Positions 1 to 9,653 of a stretch of DNA of 64,000 nucleotides are shown here, piece by piece. A program made the position numbers and the translations under genes. The notes under the pieces are model-generated. The model saw only the letters and a list, made by a program, of their open reading frames with translations. It had not been told where the DNA came from and made no database searches. The DNA comes from CAZGHF01 sp964525595 (GTDB lineage Bacteria; Patescibacteriota; Minisyncoccia; UBA6257; GWB1-50-10): NCBI GenBank assembly GCA_964525595.1, contig CAZGHF010000002.1:1-64000 (forward strand). Reading direction: 5' to 3'. How positions within the stretch are numbered: the stretch's first letter is position 1; each line of letters starts with the position of its first letter.

Positions 1-1095
1 TTCCTGAAAGATTCAATGAACTGCCAGAATTGTTTTGCCTCGGCCAACTTGCGAGGCAAGAAATACTGCATTTTTAACAAACCTTACACCAAAGAGGATT
101 ATTTTAAAGAAATCGCCAAGTGGGATTTGGGTTCTTATAAGACATATCAAGAAGTTAAGAAGATGGCCGAGGAGCATTGGCAGAAGTTTCCGCCCAAGCC
201 TGTTATGGATGATTTTTCTGCCAATTGCAGCGGCAGCCACCTTTTCCAATCCAAGAATTGTAAGGAAAGCTATGAAGTAGTCGGCGCCGAAGATTCCAAG
301 TTCATTTTTGATTGCGACTCCAGCGTAAAGGATTGCTACGACATTTCCAATTGGGGCAACAACCTCACTCTTTCTTATGAAGGCTGTGTCATAGGAGAAA
401 ATTGTTCCAATATGAAATTTTGCCAGGAGGCCGGCATAAATTTTTATAATGCTGAATATTGCAAACTCTCAACCGGTGGTTCAAATCATGTCGGTTGTGT
501 ATCTGTCAGGAAAGGTGAGTATGTAATTTTCAACAAGCGAGACTCGGAGGACGAGTCTCACAAAATGCGGGAGAAAATCATCGGACACATGAATGACGTG
601 CCTTACATTGATAGAAAAGGAGTGGAGTATAGGTATGGTGAATTTTTCCCGATAGAATTTTCTTCTTTTGCTTATAATGAAACGGTGGCGAATGATTTCT
701 TCCCTCTTTCCCGGCCGGAAATCGAAGAAAAGGGCTATCGCTGGTGCGAGCCGGAGGAGCGGACGCACGCGGTAACAATGGCGCCTGATAAGTTGCCGGA
801 CCACATCAAAGACGCAAAAGACGATATTTTGAAGGAAATAATCGGCTGTAAAAAATGCGGCCGGGGATTTAAGATAATTCAGATGGAGCTTAATTTCCTG
901 CGGGAGAGAAATTTGCCTCTGCCCCGGCAATGCCCTTTCTGCCGTATTGATGAGAAGTTCAGGCAATGGATTAAAAACCTGCGGGTTGTAGAAAGAACCT
1001 GCAGTAAGTGCAGCGCTGAATTTGAAACTAATTATCCCAAAGAGGAAGTCGATTATATTCTTTGTAAAAAATGTTATCTTAAAGAAGTAATCTAG
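1..1095 (+). CDS. Cys-rich zinc-ribbon protein, paralogue 1 (5' truncated)
   Basis: The reading frame is open from base 1 (residues FLKDS precede the first Met), so the gene begins outside the window and about 200 N-terminal residues are missing. The visible 364 residues hold one full half of the family pattern: a block ending YCIFNKPYTKEDY, Cys-punctuated short repeats, the motifs YGEFFP and FAYNET, a paired knuckle (CKKCG ... CPFCR), and the terminal knuckle with CKKCYLKEVI at the very end. Its second YxIFNK block carries a short acidic insertion (SEDES). It is the first of eight tandem paralogues. Function is unknown; bound zinc is inferred from repeated CxxC pairs. Confidence 0.85.
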   Translation, partial: FLKDSMNCQNCFASANLRGKKYCIFNKPYTKEDYFKEIAKWDLGSYKTYQEVKKMAEEHWQKFPPKPVMDDFSANCSGSHLFQSKNCKESYEVVGAEDSKFIFDCDSSVKDCYDISNWGNNLTLSYEGCVIGENCSNMKFCQEAGINFYNAEYCKLSTGGSNHVGCVSVRKGEYVIFNKRDSEDESHKMREKIIGHMNDVPYIDRKGVEYRYGEFFPIEFSSFAYNETVANDFFPLSRPEIEEKGYRWCEPEERTHAVTMAPDKLPDHIKDAKDDILKEIIGCKKCGRGFKIIQMELNFLRERNLPLPRQCPFCRIDEKFRQWIKNLRVVERTCSKCSAEFETNYPKEEVDYILCKKCYLKEVI

Positions 1096-1099
1096 ATTT

Positions 1100-1131
1100 A
1101 CGTATTTTAATACGTATTTAATTACGTAATT
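1100..1131. promoter_or_regulatory. two TACGTA-containing dyads before paralogue 2
   Basis: The 41-base gap between paralogues 1 and 2 is nearly pure A/T and holds two dyads: ACGTATT-tt-AATACGT (1100-1115) and AATTACGTAATT (1120-1131). Similar TTACGTA words lie at about 30030-30050 before another gene. They could be operators, but no regulator can be assigned from sequence. Confidence 0.35.
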
Positions 1132-1136
1132 AAATC

Positions 1137-2909
1137 ATGAAAATAAAAGGCGCAAATAAAAAAGAAGAATCAAGAAATTGCCGGAGCTGTAAACAGGATT
1201 TTATAATAGAACCCGACGACTTCGGTTTTTATGAGAAAATACAAGTTCCGCCGCCAACCTGGTGTCCGGATTGTCGTCAGCAGAGGAGATATGCCTGGCG
1301 GAACGAAAGAGTGCTCTACCGTCGCAAGTGTGATTTATGCAGCAAGAGCACGGTAACTATTTATTCGCCGAACAAGCCCTACAAAGTGTACTGTCCGCCC
1401 TGTTGGTGGAGCGATAATTGGGATCCGATGGAATACGGCCGCGATTTTGACGAATCAAAACCTTTTTTGGAACAATGGCATGAATTGCAGCTTGTGGCGC
1501 CGCGGATAGCGCTTCTTACCAAAAACAGCGTAAATTCCGAATACACCAATCACTCGTCCGATAATAAGGACGCCTATCTTTGCTTCGGTACTTTTGATTC
1601 GGAAAATGCCATGTATTGCACCAATGTTTGGGGCGGCAAAACAAAAGATTGTATGGATTGTTACCGCATTCTAGGGGGTAATGAGCTTCTTTATGGATGT
1701 ATCGATTCGGAAAGGTGCTATCGCTGTCAATACGGTATTCGGCTCAGAGATTGCACCGATTGCTTTTATTGTTTTGACTGCCGCGGTTCTTCCAACTGTT
1801 TTTTGTCGTCAAATCTTCGTAACAAGCAATATCACATTTTGAACAAACCCCACAAGAAGGAAGAGTATCTTAAAAAAATTGAAGAGTTTAACTTGGATTC
1901 CAGCAAAGCAAGAAAAGAGCTTTATGATAAGTGGCTGGATTTAATGGAGAAAGAGAGTCTTCACCGTTTCGCCGTTATTGAAAAATCAACAGAGGTTACC
2001 GGCAATAATATTTTGAATTCAAAGCGGGCTTATCATGCTTTTGACGGTAATGACCTGGAAGACGTTAAATATTCCGCCCTCTCGGTGGAAATGAAAGATT
2101 CAATGGATTTTTATCACGTCGGTTTCGGTTGCGAACTCATATACGAAGGGCACGGTATGATTTACAACTATCACGCTCTTTTCAATCATTTGAGTTATCA
2201 CAACAGAGATATCACTTATTGTGACGGCTGTCAGGATAGCGAAAATCTTTTTGGCTGTGTAAGCGTGAAAAACAAAAAATACTGCATTTTAAATAAACAA
2301 TACAGTGAGGAAGAGTATAAAAAATTGAAAGATAAAATAATCCGGCACATGAATGAAATGCCTTATGTCGACAAAGTTGGTAATGAGTTCAGGTATGGCG
2401 AGTTTTTCCCGGGCACCCTCTCACCGATTGGCTACAACGAAACCCAAGGGATGGTTTATATGCCCCTAAGCAAAGATGAAGCCCTTAAAAAAGGGTATAG
2501 GTGGGAAAATGAAGAATTCGGAACTTTCGGAAAAGAAACAGTGGAGCCGGAAAATATCCCGGATAATATAGGCGATGTTGAGGAGGGTTTTCTGAAAGAA
2601 GTTTTCCGTTGCGAAGACTGCTCTATAAATTACAACGTAATTGGCCGGGAATTATCTTTTTATAAAAAAGAAAATATCCCTTTTCCCCGGCTTTGTCCGA
2701 ATTGCCGGTATAAGTGTCGTATTGCTCTGCGCCTGCCGCGCAAACTCTGGCACCGTCAGTGTATGTGCGATTATAAAGTCCATAAAAATACCACGGAACA
2801 TTCCCATCACCCAACTGGCAGATGCCTCAACGAATTCGAAACCTCTTATTCTCCGGAGAGAAAAGAAGTCGTCTACTGCGAGGAGTGCTACAACGCAGAG
2901 GTAGTTTAA
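1137..2909 (+). CDS. Cys-rich zinc-ribbon protein, paralogue 2
   Basis: 590 residues with about 35 Cys by my count, and a complete example of the family. Residues 15-47 hold a first ribbon (CRSC ... CPDC), followed by RR-x-WRNE; residues 65-90 hold a second ribbon (CDLC ... CPPCWW) ahead of a WDPMEYGRDFD stretch. Two Cys-punctuated repeat halves follow, each closing with an N-K-x-Y-x-I-L-N-K block. The C-terminal part has CEDC ... CPNCR, then the long form of the last ribbon with a CMCDY, His-rich insertion, and ends CEECYNAEVV. No signal peptide or membrane segment is visible, so it is probably cytoplasmic. I do not recognise a function. Confidence 0.88.
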   Translation: MKIKGANKKEESRNCRSCKQDFIIEPDDFGFYEKIQVPPPTWCPDCRQQRRYAWRNERVLYRRKCDLCSKSTVTIYSPNKPYKVYCPPCWWSDNWDPMEYGRDFDESKPFLEQWHELQLVAPRIALLTKNSVNSEYTNHSSDNKDAYLCFGTFDSENAMYCTNVWGGKTKDCMDCYRILGGNELLYGCIDSERCYRCQYGIRLRDCTDCFYCFDCRGSSNCFLSSNLRNKQYHILNKPHKKEEYLKKIEEFNLDSSKARKELYDKWLDLMEKESLHRFAVIEKSTEVTGNNILNSKRAYHAFDGNDLEDVKYSALSVEMKDSMDFYHVGFGCELIYEGHGMIYNYHALFNHLSYHNRDITYCDGCQDSENLFGCVSVKNKKYCILNKQYSEEEYKKLKDKIIRHMNEMPYVDKVGNEFRYGEFFPGTLSPIGYNETQGMVYMPLSKDEALKKGYRWENEEFGTFGKETVEPENIPDNIGDVEEGFLKEVFRCEDCSINYNVIGRELSFYKKENIPFPRLCPNCRYKCRIALRLPRKLWHRQCMCDYKVHKNTTEHSHHPTGRCLNEFETSYSPERKEVVYCEECYNAEVV

Positions 2910-2994
2910 GCATCGGCTCAAGCTCGGTTTTGGGTCGCAAACATATTTGAGTCAAGAAAGAACTTCTTGGTAAGAAGGAATTTTTTCTGATAGA

Positions 2995-4473
2995 ATGGCT
3001 AAATACGTTCTTATGAGGGTTAAAATTACTCGAAAAGTTGATAAAAAGACGGCGCCGGTATTCGTTTTAAAAGAAAAGCAGAAACCGGATAATCACCCCT
3101 TTTTTAAGCTTATTTCCAAGGAGGATCAGGCCAACCTTCGGGCTTTTGCCGGCCATGCCCACCGGGAGGGCGGTTATGAGCACGTGGTGTTGCTCTCCGG
3201 CGGCAGGCATGCCCTCATTTTCGGAATTCCAAAAGAATTTAATCACCGGAAGGCAATCAAGCTTATGCGCCGGGTGGTAGCAGTTGCAAGAAAAGAGAAA
3301 GTAAGCAAAATCGCCGTTAACCTGGATGATTTCAATGTATCAAGATTGAATCTCGATAATTTTGCGGAAATACTGGCCACTCAACTTGAGATTGCGAATT
3401 TTGAGTTTGTTCAATACAAGGAGAAACCGAAAGACGGGTGGTTTTTTGTAAATGAGACTCAGGTCTACATAAAAGGAAACGCGAGAATTCAGCAAGCTTT
3501 GAATAGAGGAAAAATAATCGGTGAGGAAATAAACCACACCCGGATTCTTTCAAACACGCCGGGCGGCGACATGACCCCTAAGAAACTTGCCGAGGCAGCA
3601 AGGCGAGCCGGTAGGCGAGCCGGGTTTAAGGTTAAGGTTTTGGAGGAGAGCGCGATTCGCAAGCTTAAAATGGGCGGTGTCTTGGGAGTTTCTCAGGGTT
3701 CGGATGAACGACCAAAGTTTGTGATTATGGAATATATGAAAGGTGGGAAGAAAGAAAAACCCGTTGTTTTAGTGGGGAAGGGTGTGACTTTTGACACTGG
3801 CGGTTTAAATTTGAAGTCGAGCGAAGGAATTTATGAGATGCATATGGACATGTCCGGCGGGGCGGCGGTTATTCACACGATGGCGGCTCTTGCCCGTCTT
3901 AAGGTTAAGAAAAACCTCATCGCTCTCGTGCCGGCGGTTGAAAACATGCCCTCCGGCGGCAGTTATCGGCCGGGAGACCTGTTAAAGACGATGTCCGGTA
4001 AAACCATTGAGGTTTTGAATACTGACGCCGAAGGCCGGATAATTCTTGCCGATGCTCTGGAGTACGCCAAGCGTTACAAGCCGCGGCTTGTGATTGACGT
4101 GGCAACTCTAACCGGAGCGGCGATTGTTGCTTTAGGCCCTCGGGCTTCGGCGGTTTTTTCAACTGACGAAAGGTTTACTGAAAAACTGCAAAAAGCAGGG
4201 GAAACGATTGGTGACTTTGTCTGGCCGCTCCCACTTTGGGAAGAGTATGAAGAAGACATTAAAGGAACTTTTGGTGACGTTGCAAATACGGCAACCCAGA
4301 AAAATCGCGGAGTAAGCACCAGTGCGGCATTCCTCTGGCAGTTCATAAAAGGATACAATTGGGTTCACCTCGACATTTCCCCGCGAATGACTGCAGTTAA
4401 ATCGGATAATTTGGCCAAAGGCGCCGCCGGTGCTCCGGTTGCACTCCTTACGCAGTTTTTGAGAAATTTTTAG
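2995..4473 (+). CDS. pepA: leucyl aminopeptidase (M17 family)
   Basis: Cytosolic M17 metallo-aminopeptidase that removes N-terminal residues from peptides using two divalent metal ions. The C-terminal catalytic domain is clear: GKGVTFDTGG (Lys and Asp ligands), MDMSGG, and the family signature NTDAEGRIILADAL (Asp and Glu ligands). At 492 residues it is normal length, with a more divergent N-terminal domain. It sits between paralogues 2 and 3 of the Cys-rich array; the next gene starts 4 bases after its stop, so they are probably cotranscribed. A second ATG 18 bases downstream is an alternative start. Confidence 0.95.
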   Translation: MAKYVLMRVKITRKVDKKTAPVFVLKEKQKPDNHPFFKLISKEDQANLRAFAGHAHREGGYEHVVLLSGGRHALIFGIPKEFNHRKAIKLMRRVVAVARKEKVSKIAVNLDDFNVSRLNLDNFAEILATQLEIANFEFVQYKEKPKDGWFFVNETQVYIKGNARIQQALNRGKIIGEEINHTRILSNTPGGDMTPKKLAEAARRAGRRAGFKVKVLEESAIRKLKMGGVLGVSQGSDERPKFVIMEYMKGGKKEKPVVLVGKGVTFDTGGLNLKSSEGIYEMHMDMSGGAAVIHTMAALARLKVKKNLIALVPAVENMPSGGSYRPGDLLKTMSGKTIEVLNTDAEGRIILADALEYAKRYKPRLVIDVATLTGAAIVALGPRASAVFSTDERFTEKLQKAGETIGDFVWPLPLWEEYEEDIKGTFGDVANTATQKNRGVSTSAAFLWQFIKGYNWVHLDISPRMTAVKSDNLAKGAAGAPVALLTQFLRNF

Positions 4474-4477
4474 ATTT

Positions 4478-6199
4478 ATGAACTCAGAAACAAAGCAATG
4501 CCAAAGTTGCAAGCAGAGCTTTGTTATTGAACCGGCTGATTTTGATTTTTACAGGAAAATTTCTGTCCCGCCACCCACATGTTGCCCGCAGTGCCGGATG
4601 CTCCGGCGCTGGATTTGGCGTAACGACAGACGCTTATTCAGAAGAAAAGACGTTGTCTCCGGCAAGGAGATTTTTTCCAATTTTCCACCGCAGGTGAAGG
4701 CAAAAGTTGTAGATATTGAATATTGGAAGTCCGATGCTTGGGATCCGTTGGAATACGGGCGGGACTACGATTTTTCGCGTCCTTTTTTCGAGCAGTTCAA
4801 GGAGCTCTTGTATTCAGTGCCCTGGCCGGCAAAAAGCGTTCAACAAATGGTCAATTCCGACTACTGCGACCAGGCCGGTTATTTCAAAAACTGCTACCTT
4901 TGTTTCAACGGTGATGGAATGGAAGACTCGGCTTATTGTGTGAACGGTTCTTTTTTAAAGAACTGTTTTGACCTGCGGGAGGCCAGTTCAAACGAGCTGT
5001 GTTATGACAGTGTTGTAATCGGTTCCAGCTACAAAACTTTTTTCGCGGTAAGTTCCGAAAATTGCCGCGATTCCTGGTTTCTGAAAAACTGCAGCGGTTG
5101 TACCGACTGTTTCGGCTGTGTGAATTTGAAAAACAAGTCCTATCACATTTGGAATGAACCCCACGCAAAAGAGGAATATTTCCGGAAATTAAAAGAATTT
5201 AATCTCGGTTCTTACGAATCACTGGTTAAATTAAGAAAGAAAGCAGAAGAGTTTCGGTCCGGATTCCCGGTTAAGTACAGGTACGGCGTAAGAAACGTTA
5301 ATTCTTCCGGGGAACTTGTTTTTGACGCCAAGGACGCAAAAGATTGCTATTCGATTTTGGATGTCGAAAATCTTCGCTACTGCCAATTCGTTTACCGGAA
5401 GGTAGCCGATTGTTACGACTATTCGGTTTGGGGCAATGCTTCCTCCGAAATGTACGAGTGTATGACTTGCGGTGACCAGTCCAGTCGGATGAAATTTTGC
5501 TGGGAGGTTTGGCCCGGATGCAATGACGTTGAATATTCAATGTTTTGCCGGTCCTCCTCTGACCTTTTCGGCTGTGTCAGTTTGAAGAAGAAACAGTATT
5601 GTATCTTTAATAAGCCCTATTCAAAAGAAGAATATATCACTTTAAGGGAAAAAATTGTGAGACAGATGACCGAGAGCGGGGAGTACGGCGAGTTTTTTCC
5701 GATAAAGCTTTCTCCCTTTGCTTATAACGAAACGATTTGTCAGGATTATTTTCCTTTGTCCGCCGAAGCAGCGGCAAAAAAGGCGGGTTACCGCTGGCGA
5801 GAACCGGAACTGCGGGAGTTTGAGACGACAATGGATGCGAAGGAATTGCCTGATAATATCCGGGATGTCGAAGAAGACGTTTTGAAGGAAATAATCAAGT
5901 GCTCGTCCTGCGGCCGGGCTTACCGCATTATTGAAATGGAATTCAATTTTTTAAAACAGATGAACGTTCCTCTGCCGCGATTGTGTGTTGATTGCCGCTA
6001 CAAGAAGAGGTTTGAGCACATCAATCCACCTAAATTTTGGCATCGGCAGTGTATGTGCGATTATAAGGCGTATGATAATTTCTCGAAGCACGAATGGCAT
6101 CCGGAAGGCAGGTGCCCTAACGAGTTTGAAACGAGCTATGCGCCAGAGAGAAAAGAAATTATTTATTGTGAGGAATGTTATCAAAAGGAATTAATATAA
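4478..6199 (+). CDS. Cys-rich zinc-ribbon protein, paralogue 3
   Basis: 573 residues. The first ribbon (CQSC ... CPQC) is intact, but all four Cys of the second ribbon are absent: the segment reads RRKDVVSGK and continues without the CxxCWW pair to SDAWDPLEYGRD. Both repeat halves and the FGCVSLKKKQYCIFNK block are present. The C-terminus has CSSCG ... CVDCR and the long last ribbon (CMCDY, His residues, CPNEFETSY), ending CEECYQKELI. The start ATG lies 4 bases after pepA. Unknown function. Confidence 0.87.
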   Translation: MNSETKQCQSCKQSFVIEPADFDFYRKISVPPPTCCPQCRMLRRWIWRNDRRLFRRKDVVSGKEIFSNFPPQVKAKVVDIEYWKSDAWDPLEYGRDYDFSRPFFEQFKELLYSVPWPAKSVQQMVNSDYCDQAGYFKNCYLCFNGDGMEDSAYCVNGSFLKNCFDLREASSNELCYDSVVIGSSYKTFFAVSSENCRDSWFLKNCSGCTDCFGCVNLKNKSYHIWNEPHAKEEYFRKLKEFNLGSYESLVKLRKKAEEFRSGFPVKYRYGVRNVNSSGELVFDAKDAKDCYSILDVENLRYCQFVYRKVADCYDYSVWGNASSEMYECMTCGDQSSRMKFCWEVWPGCNDVEYSMFCRSSSDLFGCVSLKKKQYCIFNKPYSKEEYITLREKIVRQMTESGEYGEFFPIKLSPFAYNETICQDYFPLSAEAAAKKAGYRWREPELREFETTMDAKELPDNIRDVEEDVLKEIIKCSSCGRAYRIIEMEFNFLKQMNVPLPRLCVDCRYKKRFEHINPPKFWHRQCMCDYKAYDNFSKHEWHPEGRCPNEFETSYAPERKEIIYCEECYQKELI

Positions 6200-6227
6200 G
6201 TGATTGATAACCAATAACTGGTAACTT

Positions 6228-7913
6228 ATGGCAGTTGAAAACAAAAACACTTCGATAAACTCAGCATCTTCGACTTGCAAACAGTGTAACACCCAATTTG
6301 AAATAACGGCTGATGATTTGGGATTTTACGAGAAAATCGATGTGCCGGCGCCGAGTTTGTGTCCCCGTTGCCGTCAGCAAAGGAGAATTTTATTCCGGAA
6401 TTTTAAAACGCTCTACAAGCGGAAATCCGATAAGTCAGGAAAGTCGGTAGTTTCAATGTATTCTGAGAAAGCTCCCTTTCCGGTGTGGAGCCACGATGAA
6501 TGGTGGGCTGACGACTGGGACGCGAAAGAGTACGGTCGTGACATCGACTTTAACCGTTCTTTTCTTGAGCAATTCAAGGAATTGCAGAATAGCGTTCCTC
6601 ATTACGCGGTTATGAATACCAAAAGCGAAAATTGCGAGTATTCAAACCTGACTTTCAACAGTAAAAATTGCTATTTGGTTTTCGGGTGCGTTGATGATGA
6701 AAATTCTGCGTATGGCCATATTGTCTGGAATTCCAAAGATTGTTTTGACAATCTCTACGTATATAAAGGAGAACTTTGTTACGAGTGCGTTGATTGTCTG
6801 AATTCTTATCGGCTTCTTTATTCGCAGGAATGTGAGGACTGCGCTGATAGTGTTGGGCTCTACGATTGCCGGGGATGTTCAAGCTGTATAGGGTGTGTTG
6901 GCTTGAAACAAAAGTCTTATCATGTTTTTAACGAAAATGTTGGCAAGGAAGGATACGAAAAGTTTCTAAATGAACATCCTCTGCATGACCCTAGGGCAAT
7001 ATCTTTGATTTTGAAGAAACAGCAGGAACTTCGAAAGAAGGTTCCGCAAAGACACTTTTTCGGGTCTCATAATACCGACGTTTCCGGTAATCACATTTAT
7101 AATTCCAGAAATGTTCACTATTCTTTTGATGTGAAAAGCGGCGAGAACTCAAAATACGTTTTCACTCTCAGGAAAGCTATTGATACCTATGACACTTCTT
7201 TTTCTCCTGATTTGGAGTTGTGTTACCAGGTTCTCGCGGGTCAGGGCATGCAGCAATTCTTTTCTCGGAACTGCGCAAATTGTACAAATATTTACCATTC
7301 CGAAGATTGTTTCAGTTCTCACGACATTTTTGGCTGTGTCGGTTTGAAAAGCGGGGAATACTGCATTTTAAACAAACAGTATTCTAAAGAAGACTACAAA
7401 TCTTTGAAATCAAAAATTATTGAGCATATGAAAAATAGCGGAGAGTGGGGAGAACACCACCCCCCGGAACTATCTGCTTTTGCCTACAACGAATCTATCG
7501 TAAATGAATATATGCCTCTTACAAAGAAGAAGGCTCTAGCTCAAGGTTTCCGTTGGGAGGACGACATTCCTGCAACGAGCGGACAAGAAACCATCTCTTA
7601 CGAGGAGCTTCCGGCAAACCCCAAGGGTTATTCCGATGGTTTAACAAAGCATGTTTTGAAGTGCGAAGTTTGCGAAAGAAATTATCGTCTCATTAAAATG
7701 GAGATTGGTTTCTATAAAAAACTCGAACTTCCTCTCCCAAAAGAATGTTTTAATTGCCGGCATCAGAGAAGAATGAACTCAAGAACCCCGCGCGAGCTTT
7801 GGCCGGGGAAGTGCGCAAACTGTGGGACAGAATTCCAAACTTCCTATTTGCCCGAGAGCCAAAAAGAATACAAGATTTTTTGCGAGAAGTGTTATCTTGA
7901 GGAATTAGGATGA
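6228..7913 (+). CDS. Cys-rich zinc-ribbon protein, paralogue 4
   Basis: 561 residues. It has a Ser-rich N-terminal extension before CKQC, an intact first ribbon (CPRCR), and a second ribbon that has lost its Cys (RKSDKSGK, then PVWSHDEWWADDWD). The two repeat halves are present (FGCVGLKSGEYCILNK in the second). The last ribbon is the short type (CANCGTEFQTSYLP ... CEKCYLEELG). Its stop overlaps the ATG of paralogue 5 by 4 bases (ATGA), so translation is probably coupled. Function not recognised. Confidence 0.86.
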   Translation: MAVENKNTSINSASSTCKQCNTQFEITADDLGFYEKIDVPAPSLCPRCRQQRRILFRNFKTLYKRKSDKSGKSVVSMYSEKAPFPVWSHDEWWADDWDAKEYGRDIDFNRSFLEQFKELQNSVPHYAVMNTKSENCEYSNLTFNSKNCYLVFGCVDDENSAYGHIVWNSKDCFDNLYVYKGELCYECVDCLNSYRLLYSQECEDCADSVGLYDCRGCSSCIGCVGLKQKSYHVFNENVGKEGYEKFLNEHPLHDPRAISLILKKQQELRKKVPQRHFFGSHNTDVSGNHIYNSRNVHYSFDVKSGENSKYVFTLRKAIDTYDTSFSPDLELCYQVLAGQGMQQFFSRNCANCTNIYHSEDCFSSHDIFGCVGLKSGEYCILNKQYSKEDYKSLKSKIIEHMKNSGEWGEHHPPELSAFAYNESIVNEYMPLTKKKALAQGFRWEDDIPATSGQETISYEELPANPKGYSDGLTKHVLKCEVCERNYRLIKMEIGFYKKLELPLPKECFNCRHQRRMNSRTPRELWPGKCANCGTEFQTSYLPESQKEYKIFCEKCYLEELG

Positions 7914-9583
7914 ATCAAGTAGAAGCAAAAAACTGCAAACAGTGCGGGAGTCAGTTCGAAGTAACGGCTGACGACTTGGGATTTTACGAGAAAATGGGCG
8001 TGCCGGTACCGGTTCTCTGTCCCGAGTGCCGCTTCAAGAGACGGGCGGTTTTCAGGAATGAGATGCGGCTTTATTCCCGGACTTGTGATTTATGTAAGAG
8101 GTCAACTCTCGCCATGTATCACCCAGATTCGCCTTATAAGGTTTATTGCCGCGATTGCTGGATGTCTGACAAGTGGGATCCTTATGAATACGGCCGGGAG
8201 TATGACCTCAACCGCCCCTTTTTTGAGCAGTTTGCCGAAATGGTTTTAGAGGTGCCGAAAGTCGGAATATTTGCCTCCACCGATATGGGACCGAACATTA
8301 ACAGCGATTGGACTAACTTTGCCGGCGCGAACAAGGATTGTTATTTGGTTTTTAATTCCGGTCCGCGGAACGAAAACTGCGCTTACTCTCGCGGGTTAAT
8401 AGAGAGTCGTGATACTTTTGATGCCTATTTTGGCGACAATGTGGAGCGAGTTTACGAATGTGTGAATGTTCACAAAAGTTCCGGCGTGGTTTGGGGACAG
8501 AATGTTCTGGATTCCATAGATTCTTGGTTTCTTTTAAATTGTACTGATTGTCAGAATTGTTTTGGGTGTGTTAATTTAAGGCATAAACAATACCACTTTT
8601 TTAACGAACTGCTTGACAAAGAAGAATGGCAAAGGCGGGTTGATGAAATTATCGGCAGTTACGAGAAGTTGGAAGAAGTGCGCAAAAAGTTTGACGATTT
8701 CTCGCTCAAGTTTCCGAGGCGGGAAAATAATAACCTGAAAAACACCAACTGCACGGGTGATTATATTTTTGAATCTAAAAACTGCAAAGAGTGTTTTGAA
8801 GCTTCTTTTTCCGAGGATTGCAAATATTTGTTCTCAAATAAGTACACCAAAGATAGTTATGACCTTTTAGGTCATGGTCGTCAGGCAGAAATGATTCTTG
8901 AAGGCATTGCGGTTGGTAGTGGTACACGTATTATCGGCTCTTGGTGGTGCGTTAACGGCCACGATATTGAATATTCAATAGCTCTTCAGGGCGGCGAGTA
9001 TTGTTTCGGTTGTGATAGTTTGAAAAAAGGTAAGTATTCGATTTTGAACAAACGGTATGATGAAGCTAAATACCAAAAAATTCGCAACCACATTGTAAAT
9101 GAATTGAAAGAGAAAGGTTTGTATGGTCTCTATTTTCCGCCTCAAATGGCTTTCTTCGCTTATAACGAAACCATAGCTCAAGACAATCTTCCTTTAACTA
9201 AGGAAGAGGCGATAAAGCAGGGTTTTCGCTGGCAGGATGACTTGCAGATGACGACCGGCAAGGAAACCGTTAAACCGGAGGAAATTTCTGACCACATCAA
9301 AGACGTCTCGGATGATATTTTGAAAGAAACGCTGGCTTGTATTGAATGCGGCAGGAATTACCGGTTTATAAAACCGGAATTGGATTTTTACAAACGAATG
9401 AGTATTCCCATCCCCCGAAAGTGCTTTTACTGCCGCCACACCGATCGTCTCCGCCGCCGCGGACCTTTCAAACTCTTTGCTCGCGAGTGCGCAAAGTGCA
9501 GTAAAGAAATAAAAACCACTTATGCTCTGGAGAGACCGGAGGTGGTTTACTGCGAAGCTTGCTACCAAAACGAAGTTATATAA
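7910..9583 (+). CDS. Cys-rich zinc-ribbon protein, paralogue 5
   Basis: 557 residues. All N-terminal zinc ligands are kept (CKQC, CPEC, CDLC, CRDCW). The first 25 residues after the start are nearly the same as in paralogue 4 (EVTADDLGFYEKM), pointing to a recent duplication of that end. Repeat halves close with FGCVNLRHKQYHFFNE and KGKYSILNKRYDEAKY. The C-terminus has CIECG ... CFYCRHTDR and the short last ribbon, ending CEACYQNEVI. It starts inside the stop codon of paralogue 4. Unknown function. Confidence 0.87.
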   Translation: MNQVEAKNCKQCGSQFEVTADDLGFYEKMGVPVPVLCPECRFKRRAVFRNEMRLYSRTCDLCKRSTLAMYHPDSPYKVYCRDCWMSDKWDPYEYGREYDLNRPFFEQFAEMVLEVPKVGIFASTDMGPNINSDWTNFAGANKDCYLVFNSGPRNENCAYSRGLIESRDTFDAYFGDNVERVYECVNVHKSSGVVWGQNVLDSIDSWFLLNCTDCQNCFGCVNLRHKQYHFFNELLDKEEWQRRVDEIIGSYEKLEEVRKKFDDFSLKFPRRENNNLKNTNCTGDYIFESKNCKECFEASFSEDCKYLFSNKYTKDSYDLLGHGRQAEMILEGIAVGSGTRIIGSWWCVNGHDIEYSIALQGGEYCFGCDSLKKGKYSILNKRYDEAKYQKIRNHIVNELKEKGLYGLYFPPQMAFFAYNETIAQDNLPLTKEEAIKQGFRWQDDLQMTTGKETVKPEEISDHIKDVSDDILKETLACIECGRNYRFIKPELDFYKRMSIPIPRKCFYCRHTDRLRRRGPFKLFARECAKCSKEIKTTYALERPEVVYCEACYQNEVI

Positions 9584-9594
9584 TGAAAAGTAAG

Positions 9595-9653
9595 CGAAGT
9601 CCCGCCGAAGCTTTAGCGAAGGCGGACGAAGAATGTTATCAAAGAGAAGTGAT
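9595..9653 (+). repeat. recombination scar: GC-rich repeat plus orphan C-terminal tail of the Cys-rich family
   Basis: The gap between paralogues 5 and 6 first contains a GC-rich element (about 9600-9628, CCGCCGAAGCTTTAGCGAA then GGCGGA) of a type scattered through related genomes. It runs straight into codons for EECYQREVI and a stop (9628-9657), which is the conserved last nine residues of this family. Those codons belong to no complete gene. The tail's TGA overlaps the next ATG (9654), exactly the ATGA junction seen between intact neighbours. It reads as what is left of a lost copy. Confidence 0.6.
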
